Origin: Isoetes taiwanensis | Taxonomy: Eukaryota > Streptophyta > Lycopodiopsida > Isoetales > Isoetaceae | Reading direction: 5' to 3' | DNA length: 64,000 bases | Assembly: GCA_021234155.1 (NCBI GenBank) | Contig: JAJEKV010000017.1 | Span: 18,364,372-18,428,371, forward strand | Shown: positions 11,991-24,491 of the stretch, in pieces | How the letters are laid out: the number at the start of each line of letters is the position of its first letter | Position numbering within the stretch: position 1 is the first letter of the stretch | Notes under the pieces: model-generated | Seen by the model: only the letters and a program-made list of their open reading frames with translations | The model's database searches: none | Told to the model about the DNA's origin: nothing | Translations under genes and position numbers: made by a program

Positions 11991-14900
11991 CTGAGCAACA
12001 CTGACAATAGACCAACAACAACATACCCTAAACAAGAAACAAAAGAAATCTCAGAAGCAGATAGAGCCCTGTGGCTGCCGATCCTGCTATGGTATGCCAA
12101 CACCACAAGCTTCCCAAAATCGAAAATATATAGCAGAACACCGAAAGCTATAACTGAAGATATCACTATGGCTGAACATGCAGCTGAAGCTATGATGTCC
12201 GGCAGAGACCTGGCCGCCTTTCCAATGCCCGTTGCCGCTTCCTACAAGAATACCATGCCGATAATAGAAAACGTCTGAAACCCTAGATGCTCATATTTGG
12301 AATCCAGAGTGCCACCGTCAGATTATACTATTCTGATACAAATACCAAAATAGCCTTCAGAAATCTTAGGTTATAAAGATACGGTTTGTGATTTCGGCCA
12401 CATTATGGTTTTGACCTTTAGTTTTCAAAATTGACTGGCCCTTAGTGATATTTTTTGTAACGCAATGCATTTGCCCTAGTTTTGCAATATGACAATCATA
12501 ATAATAGCACTTAGACAATGCATATAACACTCTTACCTACAATGTGACATCTTTGCAAATAACATGCTTTAGCAATTGCCACCTAGCAATGCTAGAACAC
12601 AGGTTTGTTATGGCACTACAAATAGGCTGCCATGACATAACTGGATATGCATGCACTCATAAAGGTTTATGAAATTGTAATTATTGCTTTACACGAAAAA
12701 ATCTAAAGCTGCAAAAGTTGACATGGAATATAATGATGTGGAACTCCATCATTTCTAGTCACCTTGCTTGCCACTATAACCTACTTATCTTTTAATCCCC
12801 CCCCTTTTTTTTAATTGGCCTAGTCATTTTCTATTTAAAGTGCATAAAATGCTTAGTCATCATGTCTAGGCAAATTCTGCATTTTTTTCACCCCTTCATC
12901 TTTTGCCACCTCACCACTCATCTTTGCCACCTCATCATACTCATGCCATGTCATCTCCCATATTTTTTGCAAAGAAAGAAGTTTACTTGCTCTTTTGATG
13001 CCACCTCGTTATTTCTAGGGCCATGATGTCATTGCCCTGTCACCTTATATGCCACTATTCTACTCCTGCACTGCCACTCTGCTCCAACAGAGTAGATTTC
13101 AACCACAACCTGTGGAAACCTAAGGCAACAAGACGGCTTGAGTTTGGAAATTTCTCTGTAGAGACACACACCTCACATTCGCAGACCATCTCCATGTCGT
13201 TTGAATGCAAATGGATGAAATGCTTAAGAAAATGATCAACTTAAATAGAGTCTGCATCTTTGCCACCTGCATTATTCCATAGATACGGCATGGCACAAAT
13301 CTTTGCATATAGATACCATATTTCTCATATAAAAAGGTTTTTTAAACTCTTAACCATGGTCTAAAGGCCAAAAAAATGTGCCAACCACTATTGGACTTTA
13401 AAATGTTCAATGGTTTTAGTCATAAGGAATAAGTGGAAGCTAGGCCAACTTTATGGAATCATTCTCTTCAAGTTTTTTTACCATGGGGTGTGGGTCTACA
13501 CTTAATTATAAGAGCTTCTTTTTGAACCAAGTCTCGATGCTCAACCATAAAAGACTTTGGGCATGGAAGTATGGCAAAATGAAAATAAGTCTTTTGGTGC
13601 TAAAATAATATGGCAAGGTAGGAAATAATGGAAGTATGATATGAGAGGGGTAACGCCATAGTGGCAAAATGGCAAGGATGGTAAATTCCAAAATAATAAT
13701 GGTATCACAAAGGCAAAAGTGATCGGGGTGAATACTCCCAAAGGTTCATATGGAAAAAAACAAGGAAATGGCTAATCAAAAATACACAAGGGGTGAATAA
13801 AAGGTGTTCCAAGGGCAAGGATGGATATGGGAACGAGAAAAAGGCTAGGCTAAGAGGGTGCAAGGGTGGATATATAGTAAAGATGAGCATATTAGAACAA
13901 AAAAGCAAATGTGGATATGGAAATGAAGAAAAGGGCTAAGGCTTAAAACCACGTACCATGGGGTCTTCCAAACTCCAACTTCCAAACTTTAAAAAGAGCA
14001 TCTTCCAATCTTCTTAACCCAAAGTCTTCTAGAACATGTCTTGACCAAATGTTTGCCCACAGATAGTAACTCTCATGAAGTTTTACCTTGAGTGCTTTAA
14101 GTTGACCTTGAGGATGAATTTTCTTTGACCTTCATACCAATGTTGCCTACCAAGGTCTTCCAAACTTTGACCTAGTCTTCAAGCATAAACCCGGATAGTT
14201 AGTATGTTGACCTTTGGGGGCAATAGGGAACTTTGCAAAAGTTGACATGAAATATGATGATGTGGCTTCCTCCTTTATAACTTCATCTAAATCGTTAGAA
14301 TTACACGACATAAATTTCCAAAATTGAATGCCAAAAATATCACAATGTGTAGGTATGATGATCCATTAACTAGCCTTCCGTATGCCACAAAAGGAGGCCT
14401 AGGGGCGAGTACATCAATGAACCATAATTGACAATTCCTAGTTTAAAATATAGACATTGAATATATGCACAAAAGTTGTTGAAGAACTACATTTGGATAT
14501 GGTGAATGACATGGAAAAAGTGGCATGATGATGTGGCATAGGGTATTTCTTGCAATCTCCATGAAATGAGTGGAGAAATTGAAATTTGCAACCATTAGTA
14601 CTTTGTATGCTTTGAAAGTTTCAAAAATAAACCAGTCCAAACTTATATTGCGACTTTTTGCATGCTATCTCGAGATCGTTTTCTTGATTTTTTTTTTTTG
14701 CAAATCATTGCACAAAAATACTTCTTGTGGTCCAAATTGCAATTTGATCACTTGCCTCATATTACAACTCCTTTTGGCACACTCCAGCTTTGGAATTTCT
14801 CAAAACTCCGTTGACAACTCAAAATCCTTATTTCTGATCACTGTTTGCAGTTTGACTTTCATTGACCAAATTTTGTCCCGACTTAGAACTCGAAAGAATT

Positions 14901-15603
14901 GGCCAAGGTTTTCACCATTGCTTCTCAACAACTTTTCTCTACCAGTGTAAGCAATCAATACACAAGAATCAGTTTATCTTTGCATGCCATCTCGATTTGA
15001 TCTTCGCTACCAATTTTTTGGAAACGCATTAAGTTCAAAGACCTCTATCGATACACTTTCAACGATGTGAAAGGTATTCAATAATGGGTCTTGAACTATT
15101 ACAATGCAGTCTTTTAACTATTTTACATTAGGAATAGATGTCCAACATTGCAATGCATAACCTTATTAATAAGAATGTTAAGCACACAAAGGAGCACATC
15201 TACTTCAACTATTGTTGGTCACAATCTCATGTGTCTATACATCATTGATCTCAACTCCAAATTAAAGTTCATGACTTGGGAGAAGAATGTTGGACCAAGT
15301 AAAATGGTTGGAACTTGATTACATTAGTATTTTTATCATGCAAAACTTTAGAAATTGTCAAGGCCTTTAAATGATAGACACTTTATTATCCTATGAATTG
15401 TCAACCTTTATAACATATAAATAAATGCTCCGTGCAATTGTAGTATTGGTCAATTGAAATATTAAATTCATTGCAACTTTCAATCCAATGGAATGGGTGT
15501 GTGTGGGTTTTTAAAATTCATAAGCCATGCGTCCATGCTAGACAGTCAATGATGAATAATGTAGGGGTCAAAAATTGCATGTGTTCAAGACAGTAACAAC
15601 CTT

Positions 15604-15848
15604 AATCTGTAGATGGGATTTACATATAGTGTGTGTGATATGGACTTTTGACTTATGTTGAGGCATGCGCCAATACCTCAACCATTAAAGATGGCTTCAT
15701 TTCAAACCATATTTCCATTTATGTCAATCTGTAGATGAAATTTACGTAGGGTGTGTGCGATATGGACATTTGATTTATGTTGAGGCATGTGCCAATGCCT
15801 CGACCATTAAAGATGGCTTTATTTCAAACCATATTTCTATTGTTTCAG
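15604..15848. repeat. Tandem duplication, unit about 122 bp
   Basis: ATCTGTAGATG at 15604 and 15727 opens two consecutive units. They share the blocks ATGTTGAGGCATG, ATTAAAGATGGCTT and ATTTCAAACCATATTTC and differ at scattered positions. Confidence 0.85.
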
Positions 15849-16619
15849 TATTCTTATGTTGGGTAATATGTTTTCTAGATAATAATGATGGTAGACATGT
15901 AGTAGTTTGTGTTGATTGGGAATTTATATCACAACCTTGAAAGCGTGAGTGAGCAAAGTGAAAGGGAAATTTACATCCTAAAGACTGGAAAACTAATATG
16001 TATAGAACCAAAGTGGTTACATGATTGTTTGAATTGGAAATAACATGCAGAGAACTACATAAAATATTTTTCTGTCTAAGCCAGATAGTAATTAGATCAT
16101 CTTTTTATTTCGTAATGGAAAGGGAACTCTGAGCGAAGAGAACTCAAAGCGGACAGAAATCAAAAGGGAATTCTAAGCGAAGCGACCATGACTGAGCTAT
16201 TGCAGGGATTTTGTTTGCAGGTAGACACTGTCATGGTTATTTTGATTGGATAACTTATGAATGCTATTTTACCTTATGTAATCAGTGAAATCACCAGAAG
16301 AGATCTTGCCCAGTTGCCCAGCAAAAAACCTGATATAAACAGGACTAATGCTTAAGCTCTGTTGTTACATGTAGCAAAGCAAGAAACACTTTCGATAAAT
16401 CCGAATACACGAACCCAAATCCATAGCCATATTCGCAAGGATTCATCCCCAAATTCGAAAGTTTCATTGCGGAATCCCTTTGAATATCTTACGATCTACC
16501 TGGATGGACTCATGGAAAAGGAAAAGTAAAATACACGGAAGCCATAAATCGTAAGAGAAGGGAGTGAGAAGAAAACGATTTGCATGGGATGGAGATCTGT
16601 GGATTCAAATTTTGCAATC

Positions 16620-17441
16620 AATACAGTCGGCCAGCGTCCCGCAAGGGGGACCGCATCTATCTATAGGTAGATGTCCTGTTAAAGGAATTAATCTCTTCAT
16701 TCATGGCTTCCCTCCATCTATTTGCCTCTATGTTGTTCACAGCTTCATCAAAGGTTTCAGGAACACCTGTCTGCATAATTATGAGTGCTTCAAGATCCTT
16801 CTCATGTAACTGCAACCTAGAACTCCTGCCATTTTCTTTTCTGCCATAAAGTCTGATGTCAAAGTTTGCATCTTCTATTAATCTTTCACCTTGGACCTCC
16901 TTTTACGTTTTTTCCATTTCATGCTCCACCATTTCATGATTTTCTGCATTATTGTTATTGTCTTCAACATTGTCAATTTCCTCATCATTGCATGCATCTT
17001 TAAGATTTGTTTCCAAGCTTTGTGCATTCTTATCCACCTTGTCATCCAAATCTGCCATATCATTTACATTTGTATTGCAGGGCTCTACTATTTTTGACTT
17101 AATCTCCACTTTGCTTATAGACCTTGGCACAGATAATTCTTCTTCTACAAAAGTCACATCTCTCGCTCACTATGATGTTTCTTCTTTCTAGATTGTACAT
17201 TCTGTAACCTTTCGAATGCTCATCATATCCTACCAAATAGGTTATGATGCATCTGTCATCTAATTTTAATCTATTTTCCTTGGGAACATGAGTATATCCC
17301 AGGCAGCCATATGCTTTATAATTTTCAAAGTTAGGCATACTTCCTGACCATAAGAATTCTGGGCACATACCTTCCAGACTTTTGGTCTTTACTGCTTCTT
17401 CCCAAAGGAAGTTTGGCAAACCTGCATGCTTGATGCTTTTT
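16620..17441 (-). pseudogene. Ty1/copia pol fragment (integrase end to start of reverse transcriptase)
   Basis: Minus-strand translation gives HAGLPNFLWEEAV near 17440. It continues with YGCLGYTHVPKENRLKLDDR and a YLVGYDEHSKGYRMYN-type block (17100-17440), the typical end of the copia integrase region. After a frame change near 17157 an acidic linker follows. At 16681-16800 comes PETFDEAVNNIEANRWREAM, the conserved lead-in to the copia reverse transcriptase. Catalytic RT motifs, gag, protease and LTRs are missing, and the frame ends at a stop just after NRTSTYR. It is an internal, truncated relic inside the CACTA-like segment. Confidence 0.85.
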
Positions 17442-18129
17442 TGTGTTCATATTGGCTCATGAAGAAAGAAGATGCTAACTTTGCAAGGAAAATGCAGAAT
17501 CTATATGAGAGCTTGCCTTCATCAAAATAGGGACCTTTTGAGTTTGATCCCGGTTTAAGCTTCCTTCCATTAGCATATTAGAGTATGTATAGCAATTGGA
17601 GTATTTTCCATAACCCATTTAAACACCAGCCGAACCCCATCTGCCTGCCACAGAGAAAGAGAAATTGTGGCATTCAAAAGCATTTGACGCTTGAATCCGG
17701 TAAGCCAACTCTTATTTTGTGTCGGGGCGGCTTTGTTCTATTTGAGGCCCGTTGAAGAAATCAATCGGGCCTCTGCTTTTTTGGGGATGTTGTGTTTGAG
17801 TTATGCACGCTTTACGCTCTTGTCGCGTACATGCTCTGTGTTGTATACTTGATGAAGCCATGGTGTTGTGGCGAGGCGTTCCTATTTAATGGGGTCAATT
17901 TGACACTATCTTTGACTCAATACCGGTGCCGGATCTTGCCACCCGGCATATTTCTCTGAAGGTGCCCCCATCGGCTGACCAATAAAGGACAATACTAGCT
18001 AGGGATGGAAATTAATCCCCCCTCCCGAACTAAATCAAGCTTTAAAATTAAATAATACATCATTAGACGGTCGAGGAGCTTTGTGAAACATCAAATTTCA
18101 TCTAAAATATCTTTGTTCAATCAAATGTT

Positions 18130-18484
18130 ATAACTAAAATTGTAATAAGCGCCTAGAAAAGCACCATCGGCGATTAGTTTGATGCAATATCGACGAATAG
18201 TCCGACGCAAAATCGATGATATATCGGACGCAAATTCGACCGAATAGTCCGGCGCAAATTCGGTGCTTAACCCGACGCCTTAAATTCGGCGCATATTATG
18301 ATGCAAATTCGACGCTTAACGGAAGGCTTCGGCGATTTATGTGACGATATGTCGGCGTAGTATCGTCGGGGAAAAGCATCAAAATAGTAATCATCAGTAC
18401 GTTCGTCAGCCTGTATGTCAGGCAAAAATCTCTCTAGACAGTCTGACGATTTTTCTGACAAAAAATGCTCATTCTCTTCTAGTG
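18130..18484 (-). mobile_element. Second CACTA-like terminus with subterminal repeats
   Basis: Read on the minus strand from 18484 it begins CACTAGAAGAGAATGAGC, close to the CACTACAAGAAA-type ends of plant CACTA transposons. About 350 bp of short GC-rich subterminal motifs follow, variants of CGTCGGA, TCGGCG and GACGCAAATTCG. This repeat vocabulary differs from that of the surrounding segment, so it is a separate element. I could not find a matching opposite end flanked by ATT, so it may be a solo or decayed end. Confidence 0.6.
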
Positions 18485-18544
18485 ATTGGATCTAACCATT
18501 GAAGTTATTTTTCACGAATGTAAAACAATACGATACATTCCCAA

Positions 18545-19394
18545 AGTTGAGCAACAAACAATATTCCAGGTGGTGGTGCTTTGTTTAAGAAATAGCCTCA
18601 AAAAAACCATACTTCCTTAAGAAATAGCTGCGTAAAAACTACGCCACTTCAGAAAACCACACTTCTATAAAAAAACAGTCACTTAAAAACTACACCTACT
18701 TAAAAACTACACCTCAAAAAACCATACTTACTTTAAAAAATAGCTACGTAAAAACTATACCTAGTTATATAAACCACACACAAAAAAAATTCATATTTCC
18801 TTAAAAATAGCTTCTTAAACATTACACCTAGTTATAAACTACACCACTTCAGAAAACCATACTTCATTAAAAAACAGCCACTTAAAAACTACACCCGCTT
18901 ATAAACCACACTTCAAAAAACCATACTTCTTTAAAAAACAGCTATTTAAAAACTACACCCACTTATAAACGACACCTCAAAAAACAACACCTCGATTAAA
19001 AAAATCATACCACTTCAGAAAACCATACTTCCTTAAAAAACAACCACTTAAAAACTATACCTCCTTATAAACCACACTTCAAAAAACTATACTTCCATAA
19101 AAAATGACTACTTAAAAACTACACCTAGTTATAAACTACACCTCAAAAAACAACACCTTCTTAAAAACAACACCCCCCTCAAAAAAATATGCAACACTTC
19201 TTTTAAAAAAACGACACCTCAAAAAAAGACCACATCTTCAAAAAAAAAAAACTATAGCTCCATAAAAAAAACTACACCGCCTCCTTAATAAACCACACCT
19301 CCACATAACCACATGTAGATTTTTTGGAACAACGACATGTGGTCTTTTTGTTACTGTTGTTTTTAGGTGTGGTCCCAGAATTGGGGTGGTAGTG
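18545..19394 (-). repeat. Right subterminal repeat field
   Basis: Dense short repeats of AAAAACTACACC, CTCAAAAAACCATACTT and CCTTAAAAAACAGC type run up to the terminus at 19394. Their reverse complements (GTAGTTTTT, GGTTTTTT) match the motif style of 9195-10040, giving an inverted arrangement. Confidence 0.75.
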
Positions 19395-21840
19395 GGTTAA
19401 GAAAAATATAAGTAGTTAAGTTCAATCAGACAACAAGATGAATGTAAAAGGGATAGTACATGAATCAAAAATACAAACATGGAAAATAACAAACAGTTGA
19501 GTAATGTTTTTACCTACTGATTATACATGTTAAGTACCGAAAATATAGTCTGAGATCAGTGGGCTCTCAAAAGGAAAAAGAATAAATATTACGAATATAT
19601 TGGAGTAAATGGCATAATATGACTAATGGTTGAATGCAGACATGCAAACAGACCTGCATGATATTCTAATGAAATGATTAGATGGAGACTAATGCAAAAT
19701 AGTTTTTTTTATTTTTATTTTTATTATTGATAATTACATCTTTTTCTAGAATGTGCTCTCAGGCATGGGATACGGATATAATTATTCTAGAACAATATGT
19801 TGGCAATTCCTATGAAGGGGGAATAACATGCCCAAGTTAGCATGTTCGTAATACATGCGGTACGCTTGTTGAACCCAAGGTTAGACCTTGACTTTATTCT
19901 GGTTCTCAGTTGTAGTTTTGGAAAAACAAAACATTGTGCTGGGCTTTCCTAAAGATATATTTTCATGGCATTTTCTAATTGCATTGTGCCTCCAGCATTA
20001 AAAATATATGTCTTGGACAAAAAGTACTAATATGGCATAAAATGTAGCCAATATTAATGATAGCAGGATATGGCAGGAAACTCCTACTTGGCTTTGCATT
20101 GAAAATAGCGGTTAGTATTTTAACCTCATGGTTATAGTCCATTTATGGAATAATAAGAAAAGAATGAAAGTTATTTTCTACAGTGAGATCGTTTAGGGTT
20201 AGCGCCTAATTTGGCTTTATTGGCCTTGATGAAGGAAGGCAAGACAAGGGCTCGCTATTGGATCTTCACATTCGATTCACAGACTCAAATATCTCGGATC
20301 TGAATACTTCTCGGCATTTGCATGTTTGGAAGAATGATCTTTTTTGGAAAAAGTATGGTAACGGAACTGAGATATTCTAGGTTTGATATATTTGCCAAGC
20401 TGCTCATCCGTTGATGGATCTGGCCATCCGTTGATGGATTTATCTCAGGTTTTGATATATTTGAATGCCTCTTTCAGTTCTTAGACTAATCAATGGGAGC
20501 ATTCGAATTATGGACCTCCAAGAAAATCCCGGCTTTGTGTTGTATCATGTTCAGTTATTGGCAAGCAAGCTTTGAGCCATTTCTCGCATAGTTTACGCAA
20601 GAGTATATCTCTGGATATGATAGTCAAGAAGAAGCGGAGATGCACCCGGTGAAGGAAGAATACTTAGAGATTGAGTAGTTTTACTCTTTCCCTTCATGAT
20701 TTTTAGTCATGATGCCCATTTACAAAGCGTAACTACTCTTGGAAGGCGAGGATTACTTTGATCAAAACAAGTTTCGGTAACTTGATCTTGTTTCTTAAGT
20801 TTTAATTAGCGAAAGAAAAGCTACTGAAACATTATTTACAATTATGTCTCGGTTATCATAAATTACAGTTGTTTCATATAAAATGCCATTACGCATGATT
20901 TGTATAATCACCTTGAGTACCATAGCTTGCAAACGCAAGGCTTTTTGAAGGCAAAAGAATAATCTAGTTGCAAAGGACGTCTTTTTTCTTATAATTCAAG
21001 AAGTATCTATTGAATTTGTTCTTCTATTTTTTAATTCCATTTTTCCATTGCTTGCACTAACAAAGGGCAAGAGGCTACATTGGGTGAAGGGCGAAGAGCC
21101 GAGAATACCCAATGTACCTTTTGGCCCCTTGCTTTGATACCCTTTTTAGGCTAACAAAGTATTGTCTGGCTGCAGGTACGGATATTCTCCTCTTAATGTG
21201 GTTCTCTTGTCCTAGGATTAGGTGTTTTGCATGGATGATGGAATCGAAAGGATGGATTCGGGATGCCAAGTTCAACTGGCTGCACATCTTGGCTTATATC
21301 TTGGCTTACAGGAACTTTTATAGTGGCAAAGAACTAACGCGAGGTCTATTTGTTTTTAAATTAAAAAAAAATGGCATTATACTAGACAATATATCCTTTG
21401 TTTTAAGGAAGATAACTTAAGTTATTCTGTTATCTTATTCCATGCATAAGTTAATGCTTGTGTATTTAGTTTAACACCTGGGTACCTAAATATGGCCAGC
21501 TTTTTACCTTTTACCACGGCTCATGTATGATGCCTTGTATTTAATTAAAAGAGCATCTTGCTCTTGAATTCTGTAGTATTAAAATTGGTATGACCAGATA
21601 TATTAACATTAAATGGTTTAGCAAATGATCATGTAATTAGTAATGCTGAAATTTTTAGTTCTAAAGGGTGTAAGTACGCAGCTGAACTAAGGCATGAACA
21701 TGTATCGTTTAAAGATCATGGAGAAGGTATGCCATCTTGGATTAGCTCGGTCCAGGTATGGAATGATAAGACTATGGAGGGATTGACCGAAGTAGTCTGA
21801 TCTGATAGTAAGGTTGTTGCCTGGGCTAGCTTGTTCAGGG

Positions 21841-21860
21841 TTTTTTTTTTTTTTTTTTTT

Positions 21861-21892
<32 letters not shown>
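21841..21892. repeat. poly-T / (CT)n microsatellite, copy B
   Basis: About 25 T then about 13 CT units; the duplicate of the tract at 5046-5094 with slightly different lengths. Confidence 0.9.
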
Positions 21893-21896
<4 letters not shown>

Positions 21897-24244
21897 GTGA
21901 CTATGCTTATTTTATGTGATAGGAAATTTCTAGATATCATTTTGAGTTGTGATAGCTATTATATGTATAGTCCAAAATTACATGCTCTAATGGCATTTAT
22001 AGTACGAACCTACAAAATGCAAAAGAGAGTCTCTATAATAAGGTACACAAGTCTAAAATTCTTCTAAATAGCAAATATGTCTCTGACTGACATGTCATGC
22101 TATAATCTTGAAGGATATCTCTTCAAATAGGCACATGTTTAGATCCCCTAGAAGATAGCTTATTAAAAGTTTTCAGCAAAGGTTGTCTTTCCCTGATGGT
22201 GCAGCTATCATCTATGAACATATCTCTCGGGGTCCGTCATATGTCCTCATGGACCCAGCCGTCAATCTTGGCATGGCGTAAAAATACTAATTATCTATTA
22301 TAAACCAACATAAATCTTATCTATGCATGTGCCATAAATCAAGGGCCAAGGAATCAAAATACATGCATGTTCTATTGTGCATTTTTCTAACAAATTACAA
22401 ATACATAATCAAAGTTCCATTATCTTACGGCTTCATTAGAGACAGAGCACGAAGTTATGACCCCGGATGCAAAGTTTGGTAAATTGTAAGATTGCATAAC
22501 CTTACCAAAATTTGCAGCAAGTCTAGAAATAGACTAAAATATATGGCAACTCTGGAAACAGACTAACATTTTTAGGATGATGATGGCCAACAAGAATTGG
22601 TCCCGAGCACCTACTTCTCGATGCATTTTTTATTCCATCACAACTACAAACATATGGGTGCGTCGTTCTATTTTTTGATGATAGATCTCAAGCTTATATA
22701 TGATGTATTAAGGTTCAAAATTGGGGGTTTGTTCCCCTAAATTTCCAGTTAGAGTTGAGAAAGCTCAATTTAGATGCATAGATGCAAGCAAAAATTTGGC
22801 ATAAATGGCGATTAATATAAAATTCGATAAGGTTGTATAGGATTTGATGTAAAATCCATTTGAGGGTAACTTTTGTAGGCAAACCTGTTGGGTGTCCTAA
22901 TTTCCAAATTAGAACCCTATAATGTATGCCCTCTTTCATGTGCCGTATGAGAGTACTTGGCTTTAATAGTTGTTTTTAGGAAACGTGGTGTGGAAATAAT
23001 GCATCTATTATTCTGTTCTCAGAGATATTCTTCTGATGATATTTTTAAAAAGGAGCATAGTCTTAAACATTTGTACCAGCCCTACCGCATGGGTGCACGA
23101 AAGCAACGATGCATCTAAATTGTGTTTCACCATATGGTCAAGCAAGAATCATGGTTCGAACATGCTTATTAAGTATACAAACTAAAGATGGAAATCCAAA
23201 GCTTCAAAACATAAACAACAACTTTAACATTTAGAACAATCAAAACCTCTCATAACCGTAGCGTCGCGAGAATAGTAAAATCTTCTTTCATTTGTGTAGA
23301 TGCAGATATGACTTCCATAATACATCGAAATATTTCTAAAACATGCAAAAGTCTAGTCATAAATGTACTAAGGGCATCAGCAGATAGTTAAAAATTTAGT
23401 CGGCTTTTGAATATGGAGTTTTTGGCATCTATAAAGGTGATAATGCTCTTTTGGTTCTTTTTCTTCCCCCTATAAGCCATATTTCTACTTCCTTTTTTTT
23501 ATCCTTTGACATAGTTGATTATGATGTTGTGCACTAGCATCTCTAGTGATAAACTAATACATCAAAAGGGTGGATCCTTAATGGAAATCATTATCCAATA
23601 GGCCCCAATCTTTCCGGGCTTTATCCCATACCCCATAGACCATATGAATTCCACCCTCTCCTAAGCATGTGGAACACATTAATGTTGCCAAGAGGAATTG
23701 AACCTTGGCTCTACAAAGTACATCATAATGTACTCAAGAGATTAAACGTACCTAAAAAAATTTGGTACATTAAAAGTTCAGAGGTACAGTACATACCGTA
23801 CCTTTAAAAAACGTACGATAACTCAAAAAAACGTATCGTACCTCAAAAAACCGTAAAGTACTTTAAAAAAAGACAATGTTTTTTTTTACGACAGCATACA
23901 TAACAATGTTTCATACATGCTATATGTCATGTCCGGTATAGTAAGTACCCAAACGATACTGTGCGTATACATAATCTACACTGACCATAACTCATGCTTT
24001 TGTTAAAAAAGAATTTCCTCATCCATCAAACCGCATATTGTGGCTGATATTCCTTGTCTTGCTGCTATTCCTCATCAAAAGGGGATCAAACTAGTTGTAG
24101 ATAATATATTTTCTCCATTGGTCTTAAGCCCTACTCGGTTAGCTGTAAAGTCATAGCATTCTAAGTATATAAGTGGACAGAGCAATTTGATTGCAGGGGT
24201 TGTTTGTGGAAGTGTAGATTTGATTACTAGTTTAATGGATGTTC

Positions 24245-24262
24245 AACAAGAAGCTCTAATGC
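24245..24262. repeat. L1 target-site duplication (partner at 29872-29889)
   Basis: The 18 bp sequence is identical on both sides of the L1, and again at 7448-7465 before the truncated L1 copy. The L1 insertion therefore predates the 6.6 kb duplication. Confidence 0.95.
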
Positions 24263-24491
24263 CATGGTGATGAGATGAGGCGCTCAGATGGGCGCCATGG
24301 TGATGGCGGCAGTGGTGGCTTGGTGAATCCTTCATAACTTCTGCATCCGGACTCCGTTTTCAGCGATTTTTGGTTCGTTGGAAAGCTCTTTCAGTGTTCC
24401 TTCTTCTTGTACATATTTTTCTTTGGTTCTTGCTGTGTTGGTGGCCGGTTGTGATACCCCTGTTGCGGCCTCCTGCGGTAAACCCCTGAAT

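Larger units (their letters stand above)
10041..16610. other. Interior of the CACTA-like segment, no recognised gene
   Basis: Open frames are short (under about 170 codons) and none shows a family I know. The 10.1-11.3 kb part has mixed base composition and could hold old gene fragments; 12.3-16.5 kb is AT-rich. Several local tandem repeats are listed separately. I see no RNA gene here. Confidence 0.5.
9195..19394 (-). mobile_element. CACTA-like element or composite separating the duplication copies
   Basis: Read on the minus strand, the right end begins CACTACCACCCCAATTCTGG at 19394. The left end on the plus strand, GACCACAAAACTGGGTCC, aligns with the same terminus from its seventh base, so the first six bases (CACTAC) seem lost there. 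About 0.8 kb next to each end is full of short GTAGTTTTT / ACATGTGG-type motifs in opposite orientation, like the subterminal repeats of CACTA transposons. No transposase is recognisable; the interior carries unrelated fragments. It could be a non-autonomous element, or two ends brought together by rearrangement. Confidence 0.55.

Noticed and set aside
12613-12630. CACTACAAATAGG as a possible partner end for the terminus at 18484
   Set aside because: The flanking bases (TGG) do not match the expected ATT duplication, and no CGTCGGA-type subterminal repeats follow.
17459-17530. Short frame MKKEDANFARKMQNLYESLP beside the copia fragment
   Set aside because: 24 codons, on the opposite strand to the copia piece, no family recognised; too short to call.
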